A stretch of DNA of 64,000 nucleotides from an uncultured Prevotella sp. (GTDB lineage Bacteria > Bacteroidota > Bacteroidia > Bacteroidales > Bacteroidaceae), in assembly GCA_900317405.1 (NCBI GenBank), contig ONGP01000017.1, positions 16,315-80,314 on the forward strand, in the 5' to 3' direction. This document shows positions 8,846-16,851 of the stretch, piece after piece (the stretch's first letter is position 1; each line of letters starts with the position of its first letter). The translations under genes were made by a program, and so were the position numbers. The notes below the pieces were generated by a model. The model saw nothing but the letters and a program-made list of their open reading frames with translations, had not been told where the DNA came from and did not search any database.

Positions 8846-10246
8846 TCAGATAGTTGCCCTGATGGGCGATAGTAGGAAATCTGTAAGCAGATAGCCATTA
8901 TATATAAATAGGTATAGCATCAGCACCACAACACTGATGCGAAGCCATCGTGCTTGTATATCTCGAAACAAGAATGCTGTGGCTATTGGCAATACAAACA
9001 TATAGTGTGGAGTCATTATAAATACCTCGTTGAGGCCAAATCCCAATCCTACGTGTATAAACATATCAAAGGCCATACACGACAAGCAAAGCCAAAGGAA
9101 ACGGCTCTTACGGCCAAACCAGATGCCTGCAACAGCCAATAGAAGTATCAATCCCTCAACTACATAACTCAGAGTCCATCTATACTTTACAAAAACAGGA
9201 CGACGCACTAAGGTGTCTTCCAACAGATAATCCTGATGGAACTGCAGCGACTCGCCAAACAGATTCTCATATGTTGACTCCCAACGCGATGTAGAGATAT
9301 CTGTCCACTTCAGGAAACCATAGTCTTCCATAGGCTTACCACTCTTGGCAGCTTGGCGCTTCAGTCGCTGTTCACGCTTTGCCTTCTTCTCGTCGTATTG
9401 AGCTTTCTCCTCAGCAGTCATTTTGGCCACACGAGCTTTCTCCTTTTCGGCTAAGCGTGCTTTTAGTTCTGCACGAGCCTTTTCTTTGGGTAGCACATAG
9501 GTGCGGTATTCCCATGTGGCTGTACCCCATAGCAATGCTGCAGGCAGGATAACTGCCAAAAGTAGGTATTTGGGACGGAAGAAATCGCGCAGGTTTACAA
9601 AGAAACCAGATAGAAACACCTTTATGCCATTACTAAGCGTAACACCTGCTGTGATGTAGAAGAATAAGGCCGATTGCCACCATTTGAACTCTCTGCGCTT
9701 CTTGATACATACGCCTGAAACGTAAAGCGTTACTAGCAACAGGAACATTGATATAGTAAAGTGATCGGGCACTATGACTGACATAAGGATATATGCAAAC
9801 GAGAAGAAATATGCTGTAAGCAGCGTGGCGTCCCATCGTTCCAACTCTATCACCTCGCGATGTATGCGATACATAAAGATGTAAGAGTAATACGAGCAGA
9901 ATATCAGCAATGCTGCCACCAGATACTGCACGCAGTTAACACCAAGCATCCATGTAAGCGTCTGGTTTATCAGCCACAGAGGCCATATCATAAACGATAG
10001 CAAAGGATGGCGATACACCTGATAAACTGCATCCCAATCTGTCACCCCCATATATGTCAGCGGATCGTAGCCTGACAGATGCAACTCGCGTTCGAATGTC
10101 TTGAAATAAGGACCAAAACCTGGTTGCATAAACAGTTCGTGCATGCGATAGATAAACAGCGCATTGAGTGCTATGATAATTATCAGAGCAATAGCCGACT
10201 GGATGCGCTCCTCTGGCTTAATCTTGAATATCTTTAGTGGTGTCAT
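8846..10246 (-). CDS. Polytopic membrane protein, DUF6080-like
   Basis: A 466-residue membrane protein with roughly ten hydrophobic helices; the sequence and length fit the DUF6080 family of Bacteroidales as I recall it. A large first loop (GYDPLTYMGVTDWDAVYQVYRHP) after the first helix has a GT-C-like look: acidic residues before a long helix array. Near residues 250-310 it contains a highly charged Lys/Glu/Ala/Arg insertion (PKEKARAELKARLAEKEKAR and more), predicted as a helical or coiled-coil cytoplasmic arm. It is the last gene of the yicC operon, 2 bases after the HAD gene. A role in lipid-linked sugar transfer is only a guess. Confidence 0.68.
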   Translation of the reverse strand: MTPLKIFKIKPEERIQSAIALIIIIALNALFIYRMHELFMQPGFGPYFKTFERELHLSGYDPLTYMGVTDWDAVYQVYRHPLLSFMIWPLWLINQTLTWMLGVNCVQYLVAALLIFCSYYSYIFMYRIHREVIELERWDATLLTAYFFSFAYILMSVIVPDHFTISMFLLLVTLYVSGVCIKKRREFKWWQSALFFYITAGVTLSNGIKVFLSGFFVNLRDFFRPKYLLLAVILPAALLWGTATWEYRTYVLPKEKARAELKARLAEKEKARVAKMTAEEKAQYDEKKAKREQRLKRQAAKSGKPMEDYGFLKWTDISTSRWESTYENLFGESLQFHQDYLLEDTLVRRPVFVKYRWTLSYVVEGLILLLAVAGIWFGRKSRFLWLCLSCMAFDMFIHVGLGFGLNEVFIMTPHYMFVLPIATAFLFRDIQARWLRISVVVLMLYLFIYNGYLLTDFLLSPIRATI

Positions 10247-10248
10247 CG

Positions 10249-10830
10249 TTATCTGAATGGTTTAAAATATGATTCGTCTGCAAATGCCAACATCTCTCTG
10301 TCGCCACGACTGTCGCCATAGGCTGTAAGATGGAATTCCTGGCGATTAGGATGGAGTGAAAGTATGCGGTTTACCTTTTCCTGGCCATAGCAGTTCTTGG
10401 TCATGAATCGGCCTGTTAACTTGCCGTCGATAACCTCTATTTGCGTGCCAAGTACCTTTACTTGTGGAAAGAATGGTTGTACCCAGTTGTCGATAGATGC
10501 GCTTACTATCAGTACTTCTGAGCCCTCTTTGGTAGCCTGATCTATAGCCTCGATAGCATTAGGACGAAGCAGATGTTTGGATGAGGCTGCAAACTCCTTG
10601 CAGAGTGCATTAAAATCATCAAGTGTGGTATCTTTAAAGAAATACGCAAAAACCTTCTGCTTGGCTTTATAATTAGGGTAAAGCCCAAGTTTCATCAGCA
10701 CCAGCAGGTGGGCATAACGCAAGAATCCCAATCCAAGGTCCATCGATCCTTTGGCATAACGGATAAACTCTATCAACGTATCCTTGGTTGTAAGCGTTCC
10801 GTCAAAGTCGAATGCGTATATCTTCTTCAT
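10249..10830 (-). CDS. HAD-IB family phosphatase
   Basis: A 193-residue soluble haloacid-dehalogenase phosphatase. Motif I is FDFDGTLTTKD at residues 8-18 (nucleophile and acid/base aspartates), motif II is the serine in VLIVSASID, and motif IV is YGDSRGDREML. The helical cap is short, as in subfamily IB (SerB-like or lysophosphatidyl/PGP phosphatase-like). The start overlaps the upstream acyltransferase stop by ATGA. Among envelope-modification genes it may remove phosphate from a lipid or sugar intermediate. The substrate is not determinable here. Confidence 0.85.
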   Translation of the reverse strand: MKKIYAFDFDGTLTTKDTLIEFIRYAKGSMDLGLGFLRYAHLLVLMKLGLYPNYKAKQKVFAYFFKDTTLDDFNALCKEFAASSKHLLRPNAIEAIDQATKEGSEVLIVSASIDNWVQPFFPQVKVLGTQIEVIDGKLTGRFMTKNCYGQEKVNRILSLHPNRQEFHLTAYGDSRGDREMLAFADESYFKPFR

Positions 10831-11810
10831 ACTCTAACCACAAGTTTTAGTACTTTCTGCAACACCCAGGCCAGTGGGATGGTTATCACGATAGTGAGTA
10901 ATGCTGTGAGCCAGTATCCCAGATGATAAGGCACTATATATGCCATCACAAAGTGATTGTGTATAAGATATGCCTCGAGACTGAGTGCTCCAAAGAATGC
11001 ACAGAAGCGGTTGAACCACTTTGGAGTGCGACGGAACACACGATTCAGCATCAGTATTAGCGTGATGGTGAATGGGATATATATCATGCGCTCTACAAAC
11101 AGAGGGAATCGTCCGTGAGTCATCTGTTCCATATATACACACGAACTGAATGTGGCCAGAAACAGTATGAGTACCATCCATATGCCGGCACCATCTATTT
11201 TTGTCTCGCGTCGCACCAGTTCTCCACAGTTTATGCCTATAAAGAATATAGGTACGCGACTCCAGAATATCTCGATATGTCCCACAGCCTGATGCAATGG
11301 CGCAATCCACTGAACCCAAATGCACCATAATATCATTATCACAGGTAGCCATTTGTAGATAGGATGCCTCTGGATGAGCCTCATATATGGTGGTGCCCAT
11401 AGGTATAGCATCATGATGGCAGGGATATACCAGAAGGTTAGTTCATCATTTAGCCAGAAGTCCCAGTTGATAGCAATGTCGCCTATCAGGTCTACGTAGT
11501 TGCCAAACTGCCAGTCGAACCTAGGCAGATAATACAGCGACGCCATCACAAGCCACGCTGGATATATGCGAAGCAGTCTACGCTTGTAGAACTTCCATAC
11601 ATCTTGATTCTTAACCCATGAGAACCAAAGACCTATGCCACTAAGAAAAAGGAACATGTCTACACCCACGTTTCCACATCTGCGCAGGCCAAAAAACTCG
11701 TTGCTGCGAGCCAAAGGCACGTGGAAGAGTATGATGAACAGCATAGCAGCTCCCATCAACTCGCCGCGATAGCGACTTACGTTGGCCAGCTCTATATCCT
11801 TAATCTTCAT
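10827..11810 (-). CDS. Acyltransferase 3 family membrane protein
   Basis: An acyltransferase-3 family membrane enzyme of 327 residues when started at MKIKDIEL. That ATG (11810) overlaps the upstream stop as ATGA, which is why I prefer it to the ATG 45 bases further upstream. Family traits are NVSRYRGELMGAAMLFIILFH with the conserved helix-1 histidine, then VGVDMFLFLSGIGLWFS, and about ten membrane helices. It probably acylates a surface sugar or lipid-linked precursor. It is adjacent to a second, different acyltransferase of the same family. Confidence 0.83.
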   Translation of the reverse strand: MKIKDIELANVSRYRGELMGAAMLFIILFHVPLARSNEFFGLRRCGNVGVDMFLFLSGIGLWFSWVKNQDVWKFYKRRLLRIYPAWLVMASLYYLPRFDWQFGNYVDLIGDIAINWDFWLNDELTFWYIPAIMMLYLWAPPYMRLIQRHPIYKWLPVIMILWCIWVQWIAPLHQAVGHIEIFWSRVPIFFIGINCGELVRRETKIDGAGIWMVLILFLATFSSCVYMEQMTHGRFPLFVERMIYIPFTITLILMLNRVFRRTPKWFNRFCAFFGALSLEAYLIHNHFVMAYIVPYHLGYWLTALLTIVITIPLAWVLQKVLKLVVRV

Positions 11811-12886
11811 AGTTTGGGAGATGGGATACGATCGATAATCTGCTTTACGGCCCACGATAGGGCGATAGTTGCGATGACGTAAAGCATCAGTCCGTCGTAG
11901 ACGTCCTGTTTCCAGGCTACAATGATAAAGAGTTTACGCGCTATGGGGTGAGCCACAAACATAGCGGCAGATATTGATCCTATCCAAGTTATTACGCTAA
12001 GCATCCACTTTGGCATAATCTTTACAAGTGCGATGGTGCCAATGATAATTACAACAGGTACCCAGAACCACGCTTGGAAACTATAGCACATAGCAAATGT
12101 AAGTGCTATCGACAGAATAGCTGTTAACCACCAAACCCATTGTTTCTCGGTAGGAAACGGAGTGTTTCTCGGCAGGAAACTATCTGTTTCCTTATTGGAA
12201 ACTCTTGCGAACATTATTCCCAGTCCAAACGGAAGCATACCTCCGATGGAGTTATAACGTAGTCTGTTGAGTGTTTCGCCCTCAGGATCGCAGAATGCTT
12301 GTAGCAACCAGCAGATTGCTATCAATCCTACAACCCACCACGAATTGCGCCGATAAAGCAGCAATCTGTAGATGATGTACAACTGAATCATCAGGCCAAA
12401 GAACCAATATATGCCTGGCCAGATGATGCGATCGGGCTCTGGCAGCACGTTGATGTACATGGCCAGTTGGGCTACAACATTATACCAGTGGAACTGGAAT
12501 CGCCCAGGTGTAAGCATATCAACGATGATAAACAGCGAGAAGCCCACTATCAGCATTCTGAACAGTTTAAGATAGTTATATCTCACAAATGGCAATGTGG
12601 TAACCTTGTCGCCGCGCTCATATTTCTTCACAAGTCCAAATCCGCTAAGAAACAAGAATACAGGCACACCATAATGACCAAAGTACGACAGCAGATGAAC
12701 AGGCAACAGCTCGTCAGGATTGGTCAGTGCGTGCCAAAGTCGGTCGTTGTTTGATGTAAAGAACTGATACTCGTTCTCCTTCACAATCTTGCCTATAAAG
12801 TGGCAATAGTTGTGAAGCACGATGGCCAGAATAGCTATTCCTCGCATCGCTGTACACTCGGCACGCGAAAGTAGTTCCTGTTTCAT
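11807..12886 (-). CDS. Acyltransferase 3 family membrane protein carrying a 22-bp-repeat insertion
   Basis: A 359-residue polytopic acyltransferase-3 protein: LSRAECTAMRGIAILAIVLHN with the catalytic-type histidine, then GVPVFLFLSGFGLV. Between membrane segments, at about residues 229-249 (VSNKETDSFLPRNTPFPTEK), the coding sequence consists of three 22-bp repeat units (bases 12142-12202) that encode a polar loop unlike anything expected for the family. The start overlaps the phosphoethanolamine-transferase stop (ATGA) and the stop overlaps the next acyltransferase start. The frame is intact across the repeats, so the gene is presumably functional. Confidence 0.8.
   Translation of the reverse strand: MKQELLSRAECTAMRGIAILAIVLHNYCHFIGKIVKENEYQFFTSNNDRLWHALTNPDELLPVHLLSYFGHYGVPVFLFLSGFGLVKKYERGDKVTTLPFVRYNYLKLFRMLIVGFSLFIIVDMLTPGRFQFHWYNVVAQLAMYINVLPEPDRIIWPGIYWFFGLMIQLYIIYRLLLYRRNSWWVVGLIAICWLLQAFCDPEGETLNRLRYNSIGGMLPFGLGIMFARVSNKETDSFLPRNTPFPTEKQWVWWLTAILSIALTFAMCYSFQAWFWVPVVIIIGTIALVKIMPKWMLSVITWIGSISAAMFVAHPIARKLFIIVAWKQDVYDGLMLYVIATIALSWAVKQIIDRIPSPKL
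12142..12202. repeat. Intragenic 22-bp-period array GTTTC-N7-GAAAC, three units
   Basis: GTTTCTCGGTAGGAAAC (12142-12158), GTTTCTCGGCAGGAAAC (12164-12180) and GTTTCCTTATTGGAAAC (12186-12202). Each unit is a 17-base imperfect palindrome and the period is exactly 22. Lies inside an acyltransferase coding sequence. Confidence 0.93.
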
Positions 12887-14706
12887 TTCTTCAGCTTATT
12901 ATAGTCCGTCTCGCCCTTAAGTATTCTTGGGCGTTTCTGGTTGTATTTTGGATTAACTATGTCGTATTCTGAGCGATAGAGTGGAGTAGATATGCCTCCA
13001 AAGTATAGCAATAGATGTGGCAGAACATCTGTCATCATTGGACGATCCTTGGAAGCCTGAATAGCCTCCCAACCGTATGGATGCAGTTCGCGATACTTGG
13101 GCGAACCCCATATCCAGAATGGAATCTCCATCTCGTTGCGAGCCAGTCGGTAGTCGATGCTGGCAGAGTGCATTCGTCCGTAAGTATATGGTTTGCTGTC
13201 GAAAATCTCCTCGCCATGATCTGGCATATAGATTACTACAGCATCCTCATCTACGAATCGCTGTGTTATAGCCCATACTATCGAGTCGTTGTATCGCAGA
13301 GAGTTGTCGTAATGAGCCAGAATCTTCAGTTGACGGTCTGTAAGTTCTGGACGATCGTACATCTCAGGTGTAAAGTAGGTATCAGTTTTCTGTGGATAGC
13401 GTCCACGATAGTCTACGTGCGAACCCTCAAGATGCAGTATCGTAAGGTTATGCTTAGTGTTATGTTTCTTCAGGACATCATACTCCCTCAGCACCCCTTC
13501 GTCGTAGCGATGCAGGCTGGCGTTGCGGGTATCAAACTGATATTTGCTCAGTTCAGGATTGTTCAGGAAGAAACCACCGCTAAAGTCGTAAACCTCTTCG
13601 CGTGCCTTCGATTGGAACTGGTTGGTTATAAACGTAACGTGATAACCTGCCTTGCGGAATACTTCTGGAAACAATGGTGTGTCGCACCACTCGCCTTCGT
13701 CGCCTACAGCGTGCATCGACATTACGTTCTTAAACACAAAACTGGTAAGATTCCAAGGAGCAACTACATCGCTGAACGCTACCAGACTGCCTTCCTGAGC
13801 CATTGCCAACTGCCGTGGGGTAGTAGGTTTCTGATATCCGTATAGTTGCGAATGATGCTTGTTGTAGCTTTCGCCAATAATCAGCACGATGTTTGGCACT
13901 CGATACGAGCAACTGTCTACCACCACTTTTTCTCGTGCCGCCATCAGTTGGTCTATCTGATGCTTGGCCAGATTGTTGGCATAAATGCCGAAGGCCAAAC
14001 GATAAACAGGGATATATAGTTTGGCGCACTCCTTCTTGGTAAGTTCGTGCTCCACTTGGCCCACAGTATCGTAGCTGAACAGACGATGCATAGCCACCTT
14101 GTTTTCTTTGCACTGGCCATAGGCATCTACCAGTAACCAAGCTACTACCACACCCAATACGGCCTTGCAAACTGCAGGAACTGTCTGCTTTATCTTGGGC
14201 AGAATCATCCTCTTTCGTACATTAGCTAGTACCTTGCGAAGTATTGTCCACAAGATATGAATAGCTATTAGAAGTAATATCCAGCCCACGCACGATGTGA
14301 TTACGTCCCAGTTAAGATATGACGACAGGAACTCCTGCGACTCTTGCTGTGTGGTTTCGCCAAACAGCATAAGCATGGTTGGTGTAAGCGTAGAGTCGAA
14401 CTTTACGTAGCAGAACATATCTACCAGCGCAATGCCATAAAGCACCACATATAGTAGTGATCTTACCCAATAGCGAACCTTGCCAGGAATCAGCGCCAGC
14501 ATCACGCAAACAGCATAGATGTCGAGGAACAGTTCTGGTGCAGATAGTTCGTAAGGTTTGGCGTTTTTAAGATGATGATTTATCTCTAACTGGGTACAAA
14601 TCCACCCTAGCGCAAACATAAACACAAAGAATGCGCCATTCTTTTGGATTGGGGCAAACAGATACCCAAGCCATTTCAGTGGATTAAGTTTTAAACCTTT
14701 AAGCAT
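12883..14706 (-). CDS. Phosphoethanolamine transferase, EptA/sulfatase superfamily
   Basis: A 607-residue inner-membrane enzyme with about five N-terminal helices (residues 20-200) and a periplasmic alkaline-phosphatase-fold domain. The metal and catalytic positions are visible: NIVLIIGESYNKHHSQLYGY (metal-binding Glu), the nucleophile threonine in APWNLTSF, HLEGSHVDYRGRYP, and YMPDHGEE. The family transfers phosphoethanolamine from phosphatidylethanolamine to lipid A or surface glycans and can lower sensitivity to cationic peptides. The start lies inside the 3' end of nadD (8-base overlap). Which acceptor is modified is unknown. Confidence 0.88.
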   Translation of the reverse strand: MLKGLKLNPLKWLGYLFAPIQKNGAFFVFMFALGWICTQLEINHHLKNAKPYELSAPELFLDIYAVCVMLALIPGKVRYWVRSLLYVVLYGIALVDMFCYVKFDSTLTPTMLMLFGETTQQESQEFLSSYLNWDVITSCVGWILLLIAIHILWTILRKVLANVRKRMILPKIKQTVPAVCKAVLGVVVAWLLVDAYGQCKENKVAMHRLFSYDTVGQVEHELTKKECAKLYIPVYRLAFGIYANNLAKHQIDQLMAAREKVVVDSCSYRVPNIVLIIGESYNKHHSQLYGYQKPTTPRQLAMAQEGSLVAFSDVVAPWNLTSFVFKNVMSMHAVGDEGEWCDTPLFPEVFRKAGYHVTFITNQFQSKAREEVYDFSGGFFLNNPELSKYQFDTRNASLHRYDEGVLREYDVLKKHNTKHNLTILHLEGSHVDYRGRYPQKTDTYFTPEMYDRPELTDRQLKILAHYDNSLRYNDSIVWAITQRFVDEDAVVIYMPDHGEEIFDSKPYTYGRMHSASIDYRLARNEMEIPFWIWGSPKYRELHPYGWEAIQASKDRPMMTDVLPHLLLYFGGISTPLYRSEYDIVNPKYNQKRPRILKGETDYNKLKK

Positions 14707-15247
14707 AGAGTTTATGGAGGTTTATGTATTCAGCCACAGCCTTTGGCACTAGTTGCTTGATGCTTTTTCCAGCCTTGATTCGTTCGCGTATCTCTGTGCT
14801 CGATATGTCGATCAGTTCGAGTCCGTCAATGCCGCCTTCGCAACCACGACGAGGGTAGACGATGATCTGAAACTCATTGCGAATATCGTCAGCACGATAC
14901 CACTTATCAAACAGCGCCCAGTTGTCGCCACCTATCATCAGCACAAACTCGCGGTCAGGATAATCCTGCTTCAGGGCTTGCAGTGTGTTCCAGGTGTAGG
15001 ATGGTTTGGGCAGATGCATCTCATAGTCGCTGGCGATGATGCCCTTTTTGCCAGCAACAGCCAGACGGGCCATCTCCATTCTCGATTCGTCGTCCAGCAA
15101 GTCGGCTGTAGCTTTCAGTGGATTCTGTGGCGAAACCATCAGCCACACCTCGTCGAGCCCGGCTTTCTCAAGTAGCTGTCGAGCCAACGAAATGTGTCCA
15201 TTATGTATCGGATTGAATGACCCGCCAAAGATCCCCGTTCGTATCAT
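14699..15247 (-). CDS. nadD: Nicotinate-nucleotide adenylyltransferase
   Basis: A 182-residue cytoplasmic enzyme of NAD synthesis that adenylates nicotinate mononucleotide. It has the nucleotidyltransferase signature GGSFNPIHNGH at residues 8-18 (HxGH type) and the second signature ISSTEIRERI near residue 152. It overlaps gmk by 4 bases (ATGA) and the next gene by 8 bases, so it is coupled in the yicC operon. Length is slightly short for the family but complete. Confidence 0.95.
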   Translation of the reverse strand: MIRTGIFGGSFNPIHNGHISLARQLLEKAGLDEVWLMVSPQNPLKATADLLDDESRMEMARLAVAGKKGIIASDYEMHLPKPSYTWNTLQALKQDYPDREFVLMIGGDNWALFDKWYRADDIRNEFQIIVYPRRGCEGGIDGLELIDISSTEIRERIKAGKSIKQLVPKAVAEYINLHKLYA

Positions 15248-15822
15248 TCTATTTCAAGAAACTCTTTGATGACTTTCAGTGCGTCAGCCTCGGCATAGTC
15301 CAACATGTCGTTGATGACAATCTTGTCGAACTTGTCGGCAAACGAGAGTTCGAACTCAGCACGTGCTATGCGCTGGTCGATAACCTCTGGTGCATCAGTA
15401 GCACGCCCCACAAGTCGCTTGCGCAATTCGCCTATCGATGGGGGCTGGATAAACAGGCTCAGAGCCTTGTCGCCATAGAATTTCTTTATGTTTACGCCAC
15501 CTTTCACGTCAACGTCGAACACCACGTTCTGTCCAGCGTTAAGCTGGTTCTCAACCTGCGACTTCAGTGTGCCGTAAAAGCGGTCGGTATATACCTCTTC
15601 GTACTCCAGAAACTCATCGTTATCAATACGCTGACGGAACTCTTCTGGTGTAAGGAAGAAGTAGTCTACTCCATTCTTCTCAGTGCCGCGAGGAGCTCGC
15701 GATGTGCACGAGATAGAGTAGGCCAGATTAAGTTCCTTGTGCTCTCTCATCAGCCACGAGATGATAGTACTCTTGCCTGTGCCTGATGGAGCCGATATAA
15801 TAATAAGTTTACCTCTTGCCAT
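15244..15822 (-). CDS. gmk: Guanylate kinase
   Basis: A 192-residue cytoplasmic kinase that phosphorylates GMP to GDP. The P-loop SAPSGTGKST is at residues 9-18, followed by SCTSRAPRGTEKNGVDYFF, the GMP-binding block. Family length is normal. It starts 3 bases after the yicC stop, and the yicC-gmk-nadD order is common in Bacteroidetes. Identification is secure. Confidence 0.97.
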   Translation of the reverse strand: MARGKLIIISAPSGTGKSTIISWLMREHKELNLAYSISCTSRAPRGTEKNGVDYFFLTPEEFRQRIDNDEFLEYEEVYTDRFYGTLKSQVENQLNAGQNVVFDVDVKGGVNIKKFYGDKALSLFIQPPSIGELRKRLVGRATDAPEVIDQRIARAEFELSFADKFDKIVINDMLDYAEADALKVIKEFLEIE

Positions 15823-15825
15823 CGT

Positions 15826-16701
15826 TTAAAGTGCGTTAAGAACCTGTTCCTTAATCTGCTCCAACTCGTCCTTCATCTTAACCACGATGTTCTGCATCTC
15901 GGCCTGATTACTTTTCGAACCAGTTGTGTTAATCTCGCGACCCATCTCCTGAGCGATGAAGCCAAGCTTCTTGCCCTGACCAGCAGGCTCGTTCATGGTA
16001 TCGCGGAAATACTTCAGGTGGTTGGCCAGTCGCTGCTTCTCCTCGCTGATGTCCAGTTTCTCGATATAGTAAATCAGCTCCTGCTCCAAGCGGTTCTTAT
16101 CATATTCGGCTGATGGAATCTGCTGAAGACCATCGATGATGCGAGCTTTGATCTTCTCCACACGACTCTTCTCGAATGGCTCAATCTCGCCCATCAGCTT
16201 TGCTATATTGTCAATCTTCTCTGCAAACTTCTTCTGCAGTGCTGCACCCTCCTGGGTACGGAAGTCAACCAGGTTCTTCAGAGCCTCGGCCACTCCGCCT
16301 TTTACTACAGCCCACTCTTCGTCGTCCAGCTCCTCTACGTCAGTCTTTGTCATTACGTCTGGCATGCGGAGCAGGGTGTAGAACCAGTCTTCAGGTGCTG
16401 GTATACCTGTCTTTTCTGATATTGTCTTAATCTGCTGATAGTAGTTCTCTACCAGCTGTGCGTTGATAGGTGTTGGGTCTACTGCCATATCCTTTTCTAC
16501 CCATACGCTCATGTCCACCTTTCCGCGGATCAGAGCCTCGGCCACCATTTGGCGCATTTCCATCTCTTTCTCACGATAGAGTGGTGCAATACGTGTGTTC
16601 AAGTCCAACTGCTTTGAGTTCAGCGACTTGATTTCTACGTGAATCTTCTTCTCCTTAAATGCTACGACTGCCTTGCCGTAGCCTGTCATCGATTGTATCA
16701 T
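15826..16701 (-). CDS. yicC: YicC family endoribonuclease-like protein
   Basis: A 291-residue cytoplasmic protein with the hallmark N-terminus MIQSMTGYGKA and the C-terminal block HLKYFRDTMNEPAGQGKKLGFIAQEMGREINT. YicC proteins are known to act in RNA turnover and stationary-phase fitness. It is the first gene of the operon that runs through gmk and nadD into the envelope-modification genes. A -7 box lies 29 bases upstream of the start. Confidence 0.93.
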   Translation of the reverse strand: MIQSMTGYGKAVVAFKEKKIHVEIKSLNSKQLDLNTRIAPLYREKEMEMRQMVAEALIRGKVDMSVWVEKDMAVDPTPINAQLVENYYQQIKTISEKTGIPAPEDWFYTLLRMPDVMTKTDVEELDDEEWAVVKGGVAEALKNLVDFRTQEGAALQKKFAEKIDNIAKLMGEIEPFEKSRVEKIKARIIDGLQQIPSAEYDKNRLEQELIYYIEKLDISEEKQRLANHLKYFRDTMNEPAGQGKKLGFIAQEMGREINTTGSKSNQAEMQNIVVKMKDELEQIKEQVLNAL

Positions 16702-16729
16702 GCTATACCTATTTAATAATATTTGGCTG

Positions 16730-16737
16730 CAAAATTA
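16730..16737 (-). promoter_or_regulatory. -7 box of the yicC operon
   Basis: On the minus strand TAATTTTG followed by CAGCC, 28 bases upstream of the yicC ATG. The only good -7 box I found for the eight-gene operon. Confidence 0.7.
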
Positions 16738-16798
16738 CAACAAAATGTCGATACATCCAAACAATTATCGCGAAATGATTCTATTATACTAATAGAAA

Positions 16799-16826
16799 TC
16801 CCCGATTCAGCATTGTGAATCGGGGA
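16799..16826 (-). terminator. Terminator of the M13 peptidase gene
   Basis: TCCCCGATTC (16799-16808) and GAATCGGGGA (16817-16826) pair perfectly around an 8-base loop; on the minus strand the stem is followed by TTTCTATT. Confidence 0.8.
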
Positions 16827-16851
16827 CTTTATGCGATTTTTAATCGTTTTC

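Noticed and set aside
12142-12202. CRISPR-like reading of the GTTTC/GAAAC repeats
   Set aside because: Units are 17 bp with 5-bp gaps, far too short for spacers, and they lie inside open reading frames. No cas gene is present.
13015-13845. Plus-strand open frame of 276 codons opposite the phosphoethanolamine transferase
   Set aside because: It lies wholly within a well-supported gene on the other strand, has no family motif or ribosome-binding site, and is explained by codon bias of the real gene.
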